The translations under genes were made by a program, and so were the position numbers. Below, piece by piece: positions 56,869 through 64,000 of a stretch of 64,000 nt of DNA. The notes under the pieces are model-generated. The model saw nothing but the letters and a program-made list of their open reading frames with translations, was not told the DNA's origin and did not search any database. The DNA comes from Glycomyces arizonensis DSM 44726 (GTDB taxonomy: Bacteria; Actinomycetota; Actinomycetes; Mycobacteriales; Micromonosporaceae): positions 248,001-312,000 of the forward strand of contig NZ_AXWO01000003.1 of NCBI RefSeq assembly GCF_000482705.1, in the 5' to 3' direction. The first letter of the stretch is position 1; each line of letters opens with the position of its first letter.

Positions 56869-57465
56869 ATGCTCATCGCCGGTGCGGCTGCGGCCGCGCT
56901 CCTCGTCGGCCCGGGCCTGAGCCGGTGCGTCGCCCTGGCCACGGACCGCAGGCCCGATCCGCGCCTGTTCGCCGCGGTCGCGTTCGCCGCCGCGCTGCTG
57001 GTCGCCTGGCGTGCCGAGAGTCCGCTGCACGGGGCGGCGCTGGCCTTGACGGCGGCGATGGGGATCGTCGCCGGTTGGATCGACGCGTACGAGCGTCGCC
57101 TGCCCGATGTGCTGGTGCTGCCCGCGTATCCCGCGGTGGCGGCGCTGCTGCTGGCCACCGCCGACCCTGACGCCATGCTGCGCGCGGCGGCCTGCGCCGG
57201 GGCCGGGGCGGTCCTCTACCTCGCGGGACACGCCGTCGGCCAGGTCGGCTTCGGCGACGTCAAACTCGCGGGCCTGCTCGGCCTCGTCCTCGGCTGGACG
57301 TCGTGGGAGGCCGCCGCCATTGCCGTGGTCGCGGTGGTCGTTATAGGCGGTATGCAGGCAATTGCGGTGCTCGCATTGCGACGAAGTGAATTCCCATTGG
57401 GGCCCGCAATGCTGCTCGGCGCTAGTGCCGCCCTTGTAATTACAAACATGGGCATTACTCACTAA
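56869..57465 (+). CDS. A24-type prepilin peptidase (short form)
   Basis: Membrane aspartyl protease of 198 residues with about six helices. The two catalytic Asp motifs are Asp72 in GWIDAYERRLPD and Asp130 in GFGDVKLAG. It lacks the N-terminal methylase domain of PilD, so it resembles CpaA/TadV-type enzymes. No pilin or secretion genes are adjacent in the window. The last third is less GC-rich than its surroundings. In several actinobacteria such a gene is found near aroC, which is also close here. Confidence 0.88.
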   Translation: MLIAGAAAAALLVGPGLSRCVALATDRRPDPRLFAAVAFAAALLVAWRAESPLHGAALALTAAMGIVAGWIDAYERRLPDVLVLPAYPAVAALLLATADPDAMLRAAACAGAGAVLYLAGHAVGQVGFGDVKLAGLLGLVLGWTSWEAAAIAVVAVVVIGGMQAIAVLALRRSEFPLGPAMLLGASAALVITNMGITH

Positions 57466-57530
57466 CGATGCGTCAACAAATAAAATGCCGCGACACTTGG
57501 TAAATCCAATGAAATCAGGTGAAAGTTGCA

Positions 57531-57536
57531 TATAGT
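57531..57536 (+). promoter_or_regulatory. -10-like box before small secreted protein gene
   Basis: TATAGT lies about 62 nt upstream of ATG 57598 in an AT-rich stretch (57466-57597). No certain -35 box. Confidence 0.35.
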
Positions 57537-57597
57537 CATGACCGGTTCTGCAAATCGGGACCGACCATCGAAATCGAAATCGATTAAGGGAGCGTTC

Positions 57598-57906
57598 ATG
57601 CTTCAAAAAGCTCTTAAGGGCGCCGCCGTCGCCGGTGCCTCGGCTGCCCTCGCCGTCGGTATGGCCTCGCCCGCCATGGCCGGAGGCTCCGACTACACGT
57701 ACGACCCGGATGACTTCGGCGGAGTCAACCTGCTGTCGAACTTCTGCCTCGACGTCACCGACCTCCTCGACGTGGTCGACGTGGACGTTCTCACCATGAC
57801 CGGTGGCAACAACTGCAGCTTCACCGACAGTGAGATCCACGCCAACGGCAACGACGTGGACCTCGACGACGACGAGGGTCACCACCACCACCACTGGGAC
57901 GACTGA
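57598..57906 (+). CDS. Small secreted acidic protein with His-rich tail
   Basis: Protein of 102 residues. A signal peptide is clear (LQKALKGAAVAGASAALAVG, cleavage after SPAMA). The mature part of about 75 residues is rich in Asp, has two Cys (NFCLDV and NNCSFT) that could form a disulfide, and ends DLDDDEGHHHHHWDD, a possible metal site. I do not recognise the family; it is in the size range of chaplins but lacks their motif. The ATG has AAGGGAG about 7 nt upstream, in an AT-rich region, and a strong terminator follows. Confidence 0.8.
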   Translation: MLQKALKGAAVAGASAALAVGMASPAMAGGSDYTYDPDDFGGVNLLSNFCLDVTDLLDVVDVDVLTMTGGNNCSFTDSEIHANGNDVDLDDDEGHHHHHWDD

Positions 57907-57925
57907 TCACGTCGTAACACGTTGA

Positions 57926-57957
57926 CGAGGGGCGGTCCGAAATCGGACCGCCCCTCG
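57926..57957. terminator. Bidirectional terminator
   Basis: Perfect 15-nt arms CGAGGGGCGGTCCGA (57926-57940) and its complement (57943-57957), followed by TTCGTGT. It lies between the convergent small secreted protein gene and the GH9 gene. Confidence 0.85.
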
Positions 57958-57968
57958 TTCGTGTCATG

Positions 57969-58013
57969 CCATCCAGACGTATGGCATCCAGTCGTACGTC
58001 ATCCGGCCGTGCA
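57969..58013. repeat. Three 15-bp tandem repeats over the GH9 stop codon
   Basis: Units at 57969-57983, 57984-57998 and 57999-58013 share CATCC-r-G-n-CGT. The third unit contains the GH9 stop codon. In frame, the other two units have sense codons in that place. Confidence 0.55.
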
Positions 58014-60596
58014 GGTCACCGACGACGGTTCGAGCGCCGCTCGGCCGTCCGTTCCGCCGATGAACCCGAAGGTGTACTCCTGGCCCGGCTGGAGCGGATA
58101 GCCGCCGCCGAGGTTGCTCGCCGTCACCAGGTGGCCCTCCTGGACCACGTCGGCGCTCCAGGACTGCTCGAGCGTCTGCCCGGTCGGCATCGCCCAGCGC
58201 ACCGTCAGCGACTCCAGCGGCTCGTCACCGGTGTTGGTGACCACCACCTGGGCGTTGTACCCGTCGTCCCACGAGCCGTTGACGGTGTACTCCACCGCGC
58301 ACGAGGGCGAGGCCGCCGTGGCCGTCTGGTTGGCCGCGAAGTTCGCCACCTGCGCCAGCGGGGCGTTCCAGTTGATGGTGAGCTCGTTGGTCGAGAACGA
58401 CCCGATGTCGTCGATGTAGCACATCTGCGGAGCGCAGCCGGGGAGCCACCGCTGGGCCTCGGGGTCCCACGTCGCGGCGTCCGAGTTCGGGCCGCCCGAG
58501 AGCGTCCCGTCCGGCGGGTGCGGCAGGGTCGGGTCGAGCTGGTGGGCGTACCAGCGGGTGTGCTGGTTCTGCGAGTAGTGGCTGCCGTAGCCGGTCACAT
58601 AGGAGTTGCCCATAGCGTTGCGGCCGAGGATGTAGTCCAGTCCGCTCAGGACCCCGTCGCGGAACCGCTGCTCCCCGGTGAGGTCGTAGGCGGCGCCGAC
58701 GACGACCATCGCGTTGAGCACCGAGCTGTTCGAGCCCCATGCGAAGTTGCCGTCGTTGCCGTAGGCCAGGTCCCACGGACTGGCGGCCTGCTGGTCGAGG
58801 AAGTCCTCGGCCCCGGCGACGACCTGGTCGACGATCGCCTGGCGGTCCGGCAGGTCGTTGGGCACCAAGGCGAGGTCGAGCTTCCCGAGCTGGGCGACCG
58901 ACGCCCAGCCGAACGGGGAGGCGAACACGTCGTCGGCCCCGTGCAGCTCCGAGCCGGCCAGGTAGTCGGCGTACGGCTGCTCGCCGGTGGTGATGAACAG
59001 CTCGGCCGCGGCCCAGTAGAACTCGTCGGTGACGTTGTTGTCGCCGTAAGGGCCGCCTCCGGCGGGGCTGGTGAGCGGCGCGTAGATGTCCGGGTGCGCC
59101 AGCGCGGCGGCCCACGCGGTCTCGGCCGTGCTCAGGCACTGCGCGGCGAAGTCGGCGTCGTACGGCGCGAACAGCCGGGCGCACTGGGCGCCGGCGGCGG
59201 CCACGTTCAGCGTCGCCGCCGTCGAGGGCGGGTAGAGGTAGCGCGGCTGCGGGTCGTCGGCGGGCAGGAGCGGCAGCCCGGTCCAGGCCTCGTCGTGGAC
59301 CTTGTGGTGGACCATCCCGGCGAGCTCCTCACCGGCGGGCACCTGCATGCTCAGCAGGAACTCCATCTCCCAGCGGGCCTCGTTGAGGACGTCGGGGACG
59401 TCGTCGCCGTGCTCGGGGAGGCGCAGGCTCCCGTCCGCCAGGCGGGCCGGATCGCCGCCGGGGGCGTTCAGGGCCCGCTCGTAGACGCTCATGACCTGCG
59501 CGGCCGAGATGCCGCCGTTGACGACGTACTTGCCGTGGTCGCCCGCGTCGTACCAGCCGCCGGAGACGTCCAGGGTGTAGTCGCAGGCGTCCTCGAAGCA
59601 CGGCACCGAGACGTCGCCCTGGTTGGGCGCGACGCCGACGTGCCCGGCCTCGCGGCCGTAGCCGGGGGCGATCGCGTCGTCGATGGCGATGCCCGAGCGC
59701 TGCGGGTAGTAGAACGAGAGGGCGTCGGCGGCCAGGTCCGAGTAGATGTCGCCGCCGATCGCGAACGGGTAGGACGTCTCGCCGTCGGCGGTGAGGGTGA
59801 AGTCCGATCCGGTCGCGGTCACCGACGAGAAGTCGATGGTGTGGACCGAGGACCCCGAGGTGGCGTCCTCACCGTGGACGGCCGTCTCACCGGTGGCGAC
59901 GACCTCGCCCGCCGCGTCGGCGAGCTCCCAGGCGACCGGCTCGGTCGCGTCGGTGACCACGGTGGCGTGCTTGGGGCCGTCCGGCAGGTAGCCGACCTGG
60001 TTGACACGCACGCGCGGCCCGGTGTCGGGCTCGTAGACGGGCGGTTCGGCGTCGGTGAGCAAGGCGACCTCCGAGATGCAGAGCTGCCAGGGTACGTCGC
60101 TGCGGCCGATCTGGAAGGCCAGCTGGGCGTCGTCCCAGGTGGCGTTCGAGGTGAAGGTGTAGCTGTAGGTCTGCGGCTCGACGTCGAGGAGCGGGAACTC
60201 CTCCATCTGCATCGGCCAGGGGTCGACGTCGCGTTGGACGAGCGCGCGGACGCTGAGAGGCGTGGAAGCCCGGGCGGTGAACTGCAGCTCGTAGGATTCG
60301 CCCTCGGTCAGCGGGACGTCGTTCTGGCCGATGATGGCGTCCCAGGCGTTGACCGTTCCACCCGGCACGTCGAGGCACCATTCGCCGTCGGCGACGGCCC
60401 CGGTGAGGTTGGCGGTGTGCCACCACGGGTCGGTGCCCGAGGCGAAGTCGCCGTTGATGATGAGGTTGGTCGGCTCTTCCTCCTGAGCGTAGGCCGTGGT
60501 GACCGCGGCGGCCGAGAGCGCCAGGGCTCCGGCGGTGGCCGCCGCGAGGACGGCTCGGCGCGGTATTCGTGAGGGTAGATGGAGCAGGCGCGGCAT
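57999..60596 (-). CDS. Secreted modular GH9 cellulase with CBM4/9 and CBM2
   Basis: Secreted endoglucanase or cellobiohydrolase-like enzyme of 865 residues. Signal peptide about 1-37 (cut near AYA-QE). Domains in order: CBM4/9 beta-sandwich (about 42-180), Ig-like CelD N-terminal domain (about 193-282, VRVNQVGYLPDGPKHATVV), GH9 barrel (about 285-750) with Asp350 and Asp353 in GGWYDAGDHGKYV and catalytic Glu738 in NELTINWNAP, and C-terminal cellulose-binding CBM2 (Cys766 to Cys862). AAGGGA precedes the ATG. It has its own promoter with a LacI-type box and sits downstream of a LacI regulator. Confidence 0.95.
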   Translation of the reverse strand: MPRLLHLPSRIPRRAVLAAATAGALALSAAAVTTAYAQEEEPTNLIINGDFASGTDPWWHTANLTGAVADGEWCLDVPGGTVNAWDAIIGQNDVPLTEGESYELQFTARASTPLSVRALVQRDVDPWPMQMEEFPLLDVEPQTYSYTFTSNATWDDAQLAFQIGRSDVPWQLCISEVALLTDAEPPVYEPDTGPRVRVNQVGYLPDGPKHATVVTDATEPVAWELADAAGEVVATGETAVHGEDATSGSSVHTIDFSSVTATGSDFTLTADGETSYPFAIGGDIYSDLAADALSFYYPQRSGIAIDDAIAPGYGREAGHVGVAPNQGDVSVPCFEDACDYTLDVSGGWYDAGDHGKYVVNGGISAAQVMSVYERALNAPGGDPARLADGSLRLPEHGDDVPDVLNEARWEMEFLLSMQVPAGEELAGMVHHKVHDEAWTGLPLLPADDPQPRYLYPPSTAATLNVAAAGAQCARLFAPYDADFAAQCLSTAETAWAAALAHPDIYAPLTSPAGGGPYGDNNVTDEFYWAAAELFITTGEQPYADYLAGSELHGADDVFASPFGWASVAQLGKLDLALVPNDLPDRQAIVDQVVAGAEDFLDQQAASPWDLAYGNDGNFAWGSNSSVLNAMVVVGAAYDLTGEQRFRDGVLSGLDYILGRNAMGNSYVTGYGSHYSQNQHTRWYAHQLDPTLPHPPDGTLSGGPNSDAATWDPEAQRWLPGCAPQMCYIDDIGSFSTNELTINWNAPLAQVANFAANQTATAASPSCAVEYTVNGSWDDGYNAQVVVTNTGDEPLESLTVRWAMPTGQTLEQSWSADVVQEGHLVTASNLGGGYPLQPGQEYTFGFIGGTDGRAALEPSSVTCTAG

Positions 60597-60618
60597 GGTG
60601 TTCCCTTCAAATCAACAT

Positions 60619-60632
60619 TGGGAGCGGTACCA
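60619..60632. promoter_or_regulatory. CebR-like operator before the GH9 cellulase
   Basis: TGGGAGCGGTACCA matches the Streptomyces CebR box TGGGAGCGCTCCCA at 12 of 14 positions. It lies just downstream of the -10 box, around the expected transcription start, a position suited to repression. Confidence 0.7.
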
Positions 60633-60638
60633 ACGCAC

Positions 60639-60667
60639 ATCCTGTCATCTTTATCGATCAATGTCAA
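60639..60667 (-). promoter_or_regulatory. Promoter of the GH9 cellulase gene
   Basis: On the minus strand: -35 TTGACA (60662-60667), 17-nt spacer, -10 CAGGAT (60639-60644). The spacer contains TGATCGATAA, also present in the arabinofuranosidase promoter spacer. Confidence 0.65.
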
Positions 60668-60721
60668 TAGACGGATTTAAGGAGATCGATGCAGAGGGGT
60701 GCTCGGGATGCGGAGGGGCGC

Positions 60722-61771
60722 TCAGGCGAGCACGGGCCCGCTCGTGCCGCGGACGAGCAGCTTCGACTCCAGCTTCAGGTACGCCCCCGCTTCCCGCGCG
60801 CCGCGGAGCTGCTCGTCGGCCGCCCGCACCGCCAGGTGCGCCAGCCTCGGCACGTCCTGGCGCACGGTCGTCAGGTCGATGTGGCTGAGCCCGGCGATGT
60901 GGCTGTCGTCATAGCCGACGATGGAGACCTGCTCAGGGACCTTCACGCCCGCGCGGGTGAAGACGTCGAGCAGGCCGATGGCGCACTGGTCGTTCGAGGC
61001 GAACACGGCCGTCGGCAGCGGTCGGCCCTCGGCGAGCATCGCCCGGGCCGCCTCGCTGCCCGCCTCCTCGGTGTGGTTGCCGGCGATGACGCGGATGCGG
61101 TCGGCCAGCCCGTGGGAGCGCATCGCATCGCGGTAGGCCCGGCGGCGCTCCGGCGCGCCCGGCCGCGAGCCGCCACTGACGTGGACGATGTCGCGGTGGC
61201 CCAGGCCCACGAGGTAGTCGATCACCGACCGCGCGCCGGGCCGGTCGTAGGAGGTCACGACGTCGAGCGGCGCGCCCGGGAGGTGGCGGCCGACCACGAC
61301 GGTGGGGATGCGCCGGGCGATCGCGGTGACGTCGGCGTCGGGGATGGTCGGGCCGCACAGCAGCAGCGCCTCGCTGCGGTGCCCGATGAGCGCCTCGATC
61401 GCCTTGTGCTCGTCGCGCGTGGGGACGGCCGCGCTCAGCACCAGGTCGTAGCCGAGCTCCTCGGCGGCCGGGTAGATCGCCTCGACCAGGTCGACGTGGT
61501 AGGGGTTGCGGGCGGTGAAGAGAACGCCGAGCACCTTGCTGCGGCCCCGCGCCAAGAGGCGCGCGGCCATGTCCGGCCGGTAGCCGAGCTCGGCGGCGGC
61601 CGCGAAGACCCGCTCGCGGGTCTGGGGGCTGGCGCCCGGCTGGCCTCGGAACACCAGGGACACCAGTGCCCGCGACACGCCCACCTTCGCGGCCACGTCG
61701 GCCATGGTGGGCTTGCGCGACCGCGGTGCCGGGGCGCGGTCGGATTGGGATCGCGGTTTTCGGGGGTTCAT
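60722..61771 (-). CDS. LacI family regulator, probably of the GH9 gene
   Basis: Repressor of 349 residues with an N-terminal helix-turn-helix at about 22-45 (TMADVAAKVGVSRALVSLVF) after a basic 20-residue tail, and a periplasmic-binding-protein-like sugar domain ending before residue 349. ATG 61771 follows GGAAGGAAA; a frame reaching 61840 was not chosen. The gene is 125 bp upstream of the GH9 cellulase on the same strand, and a CebR-like operator lies in that gap, so cello-oligosaccharide control is likely. The effector is inferred. Confidence 0.9.
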   Translation of the reverse strand: MNPRKPRSQSDRAPAPRSRKPTMADVAAKVGVSRALVSLVFRGQPGASPQTRERVFAAAAELGYRPDMAARLLARGRSKVLGVLFTARNPYHVDLVEAIYPAAEELGYDLVLSAAVPTRDEHKAIEALIGHRSEALLLCGPTIPDADVTAIARRIPTVVVGRHLPGAPLDVVTSYDRPGARSVIDYLVGLGHRDIVHVSGGSRPGAPERRRAYRDAMRSHGLADRIRVIAGNHTEEAGSEAARAMLAEGRPLPTAVFASNDQCAIGLLDVFTRAGVKVPEQVSIVGYDDSHIAGLSHIDLTTVRQDVPRLAHLAVRAADEQLRGAREAGAYLKLESKLLVRGTSGPVLA

Positions 61772-61919
61772 CGCATCGTTTCCTTCCGATACGGACGAGT
61801 CGAACCGTGAGGGGCGCGCGGGGAGGCGCGGAGATGTCATTCTATCCCCGCGAACAGCCGAAACTAGCGCGCTCCAGTCACGCGGAGGCCACTGTGGCCA
61901 CTGAGGCGACCATATTCAC

Positions 61920-61949
61920 TTGAGCCGCCGCCGGCCGCGCCCGTAGGCT
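61920..61949 (+). promoter_or_regulatory. Promoter of the YqeY-like gene
   Basis: -35 TTGAGC (61920-61925), 18-nt spacer, -10 TAGGCT (61944-61949), then 7 nt to ATG 61957. Likely leaderless. Confidence 0.6.
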
Positions 61950-61956
61950 CAGACGC

Positions 61957-62298
61957 ATGTCAGTGCGCGAAAGGCTCAAGCAGGACCTCAAACAGGCCAT
62001 GAAGGAGCGGAACCGGCCGGCCGTCTCCGCGATCAAGTCGGCGCTGTCGGCCATCGACAACGCCGGGGCCGTCGACGCCGTGCCGGTCGACTCCGCCGCG
62101 CCGCTCGGCCCCGCGGGCCTCGCCGCCGACGTCCCGCGCCGCGAGCTGACCGAGGACGAGGTCGTCGCCATCGTCCGCGCCGAGGCCGACGAGCTGCGGG
62201 CGGCCGCCGAGGAGTACGAGGGCTACGGCAAGGGCGAGCGCGCCGAGGAGCTGCGCTCGGCCCTGCGGGCCCTCGCGCCCTACACCGGCGCCGCCTGA
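61957..62298 (+). CDS. GatB/YqeY domain protein
   Basis: Protein of 113 residues related to the YqeY/GatB C-terminal domain, a small tRNA-binding-like helical fold. The typical start RLKQDLKQAMKERNRPAVSAI and the acidic ELTEDEVVAIVRAEADELRAA are present. Most YqeY proteins are about 150 residues; this is the shorter actinobacterial form. The exact role is unknown. It is followed by aroC after 69 bp. Confidence 0.88.
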   Translation: MSVRERLKQDLKQAMKERNRPAVSAIKSALSAIDNAGAVDAVPVDSAAPLGPAGLAADVPRRELTEDEVVAIVRAEADELRAAAEEYEGYGKGERAEELRSALRALAPYTGAA

Positions 62299-62355
62299 AG
62301 CTCAGCCGGTGGGACACCCGTCCCACCAGGTGCGCGATCGCGGCGGCCGGGGTGG

Positions 62356-62361
62356 CAGACT
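62356..62361 (+). promoter_or_regulatory. Possible -10 box next to aroC start
   Basis: CAGACT, 6 nt, then GTG 62368. The first base departs from TANNNT, so this is weak. Confidence 0.3.
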
Positions 62362-62367
62362 TGAGGC

Positions 62368-63546
62368 GTGTTGCGATGGATGACAGCTGGAGAATCACAC
62401 GGACCCGAGCTCGTGGTCACCCTCGACGGCCTGCCCGCGGGCGTCGAGCTGACCACCGGCGCCGTGGCCGCCGAACTGGCCCGCCGCCGCCTCGGCTACG
62501 GACGCGGCGCCCGCATGAAGTTCGAGGCCGACCAGGTCGGCTTCATCGGCGGCGTCCGCCACGGCCGCACCCTCGGCTCGCCCGTCGCCATCAAGGTCGG
62601 CAACACCGAGTGGCCCAAGTGGGAGCAGGTCATGGCCGCCGACCCCGTCGACGAGGCCGTCCTGGAAGGACTCGCCCGCAACGCGCCCCTCACCCGCCCC
62701 CGGCCCGGCCACGCCGACCTGGCCGGGATGCAGAAGTACGACCACGCCGACGCCCGCCCCATCCTCGAGCGCGCCTCCGCCCGCGAGACCGCCGCGCGCG
62801 TCGCCGGAGGCACCGCCGCCAAGGCGTTCCTGAAGCAGGCCTTCGGCATCGAGATCGTCTCCCACGTCAAGGCCCTCGGGCCCGTCCGCGTCAAGGACGG
62901 CACCGTCCCCGCCCCGGCCGACGCCGAGGCCGTCGACGCCGACCCGATGCGCTGCCTCGACCCCGACGCCTCGGCCCGCATGGTCGCCGAGGTCGACGCC
63001 GCCAAGAAGGACGCCGACACCCTCGGCGGCGTCGTCGAGGTCCTCGCCTACAACGTCCCGCCCGGCCTGGGCTCCCACGTCCAATGGGATCGCAAGCTCG
63101 ACGCCCGCCTCGCCACCGCGCTCATGTCCATCCAGTCGGTCAAGGCCGTCGAGATCGGCGACGGCCTCATGCAGGCGAGCGTCCGCGGCTCGGCCGCCCA
63201 CGACGAGATCGTCCCCGGCGCCGCAGGCGTCGAGCGCCTCACCGACCGCGCGGGGGGCCTCGAAGGCGGCATCACCACCGGCCAGCCCGTGCGCGTCTCG
63301 GCGATGCTCAAGCCGATCTCGTCCCTGACGAGGCCGCTGCGCACCGTCGACACCGCCACCGGCGAGGCGGCCGAGGCCATCAACCAGCGCTCCGACGTGT
63401 GCGCCGTCCCCGCCGGGGCCGTCGTCGCCGAGGCGATGGTCGCCTACGTCCTCGCCGAGGCCGCCCTCGAGAAGTTCGGCGGCGACTCCGTCGCCGAGGC
63501 CAGGCGCAACTGCGAGTCCTACCTCGAGCACCTGCGGGTGAAGTGA
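62368..63546 (+). CDS. aroC: Chorismate synthase
   Basis: FMN-dependent enzyme of 392 residues that makes chorismate from EPSP, the last common step to aromatic amino acids. It opens [15 protein letters not shown] and carries the family regions [27 protein letters not shown] and [17 protein letters not shown]. The GTG start gives the standard N-terminus. Its stop overlaps the aroK start (TGATG). Confidence 0.98.
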   Translation: MLRWMTAGESHGPELVVTLDGLPAGVELTTGAVAAELARRRLGYGRGARMKFEADQVGFIGGVRHGRTLGSPVAIKVGNTEWPKWEQVMAADPVDEAVLEGLARNAPLTRPRPGHADLAGMQKYDHADARPILERASARETAARVAGGTAAKAFLKQAFGIEIVSHVKALGPVRVKDGTVPAPADAEAVDADPMRCLDPDASARMVAEVDAAKKDADTLGGVVEVLAYNVPPGLGSHVQWDRKLDARLATALMSIQSVKAVEIGDGLMQASVRGSAAHDEIVPGAAGVERLTDRAGGLEGGITTGQPVRVSAMLKPISSLTRPLRTVDTATGEAAEAINQRSDVCAVPAGAVVAEAMVAYVLAEAALEKFGGDSVAEARRNCESYLEHLRVK

Positions 63547-64000
63547 TGGGACTCGTCGTCATCGTCGGCCCGCCCGGCTCGGGCAAGACCACCGTCGGCA
63601 CCGCGCTCGCCGAGCGCCTCGGCACGACCTTCCGCGACACCGACGCCGACATCGCCGCCGCGGCCGGCAAGCCGATCCCGGACATCTTCATCGACCACGG
63701 CGAGGACCACTTCCGCGCGCTCGAACGCGAGGCCGTGCGCCGCGCCGTCGCCGAGCACGACGGCGTCCTCGCGCTCGGCGGGGGAGCGGTCATGGCCGAG
63801 GCCACCCGCAAGCTCCTGGCCGACGTGCCCGTCGTCCACCTCCTGGTCGACCTCGCCGACGCCGTCAAGCGCACCGAGATCGACCGCGGCCGCCCGCTCC
63901 TGGCGGTCAACCCGCGCGCCACGCTCCGCAGGCTCATGGACGAGCGCCTCCCGCTCTACCGGGAGGTCGCCGACATCGAGATCGACACCAGCGGCAGGGC
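63546..64000 (+). CDS. aroK: Shikimate kinase (3' end cut off by window)
   Basis: ATP-dependent kinase phosphorylating shikimate. The visible 151 residues start LVVIVGPPGSGKTTVGTAL (Walker A), then FRDTDADIAAAAGKPIPDIF for shikimate binding, GGGAVMAE near residue 79 and the lid region EIDRGRPLL. The family is about 165-175 residues, so only the last part is missing. It starts in the aroC stop, so the two are coupled. Confidence 0.96.
   Translation, partial: MGLVVIVGPPGSGKTTVGTALAERLGTTFRDTDADIAAAAGKPIPDIFIDHGEDHFRALEREAVRRAVAEHDGVLALGGGAVMAEATRKLLADVPVVHLLVDLADAVKRTEIDRGRPLLAVNPRATLRRLMDERLPLYREVADIEIDTSGR

Overview
The window is about 64 kb of chromosome from a very GC-rich actinobacterium. 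Signs include GTG and TTG starts, a SufU-type suf operon, MurT/GatD, an actinobacterial Vms1-like hydrolase (acVLRF1), a PASTA kinase and many promoter -10 boxes sitting 5-8 nt from start codons. A Glycomycetaceae- or Micromonosporales-like soil organism with plant-polysaccharide hydrolases fits, but the genus cannot be fixed from the sequence alone. I saw no rRNA or tRNA genes, CRISPR array, integrase or transposase.

Layout. 1-3984: the end of a pentose-phosphate block (tal partial, tkt) divergent from ctaB (heme O synthase). 4.0-21.8 kb: an unusual accessory block with three DUF4132 paralogues, a SAM methyltransferase of the DUF574 type between the second and third, then a MoxR ATPase, a DUF5682 protein, a VWA protein and a SWIM zinc-finger protein. 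The last four match the YehL-YehM-YehP-YehQ set of E. coli in order and size. 21.9-28.9 kb: malic enzyme, sulfotransferase, ADP-ribosylglycohydrolase, a secreted GH51 arabinofuranosidase and a VapBC pair. 28.9-37.4 kb: ctaA divergent from sufR-sufB-sufD-Rieske-sufC-sufS-sufU-sufT, with acVLRF1 at the end. 37.5-42.6 kb: PASTA-type Ser/Thr kinase, DHA2 drug exporter, GH42 beta-galactosidase. 42.7-49.6 kb: gatD-murT divergent from mraZ-rsmH-ftsL-ftsI. 49.7-56.8 kb: PAC2 protein, typA, a secreted SH3/glucosaminidase and uvrA. 56.9-61.8 kb: A24 prepilin peptidase, a small secreted His-tailed protein, a secreted modular GH9 cellulase and its likely LacI-type regulator. 61.9-64 kb: YqeY-like protein, aroC and the start of aroK.

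How the parts work together. ctaA and ctaB make heme A for the terminal oxidase. The suf operon builds Fe-S clusters and is probably sensed by its own Fe-S repressor SufR, perhaps with iron control through an IdeR-like box. The DUF4132/MoxR/DUF5682/VWA/SWIM block is the best candidate for an undescribed system. It sits inside what is usually a compact ctaB-ctaA neighbourhood. All three DUF4132 genes carry the same promoter block (TGTCG, 11 nt, TANGCT), which is absent from the other promoters I examined, so they look like co-regulated partners of one ATPase/VWA machine.
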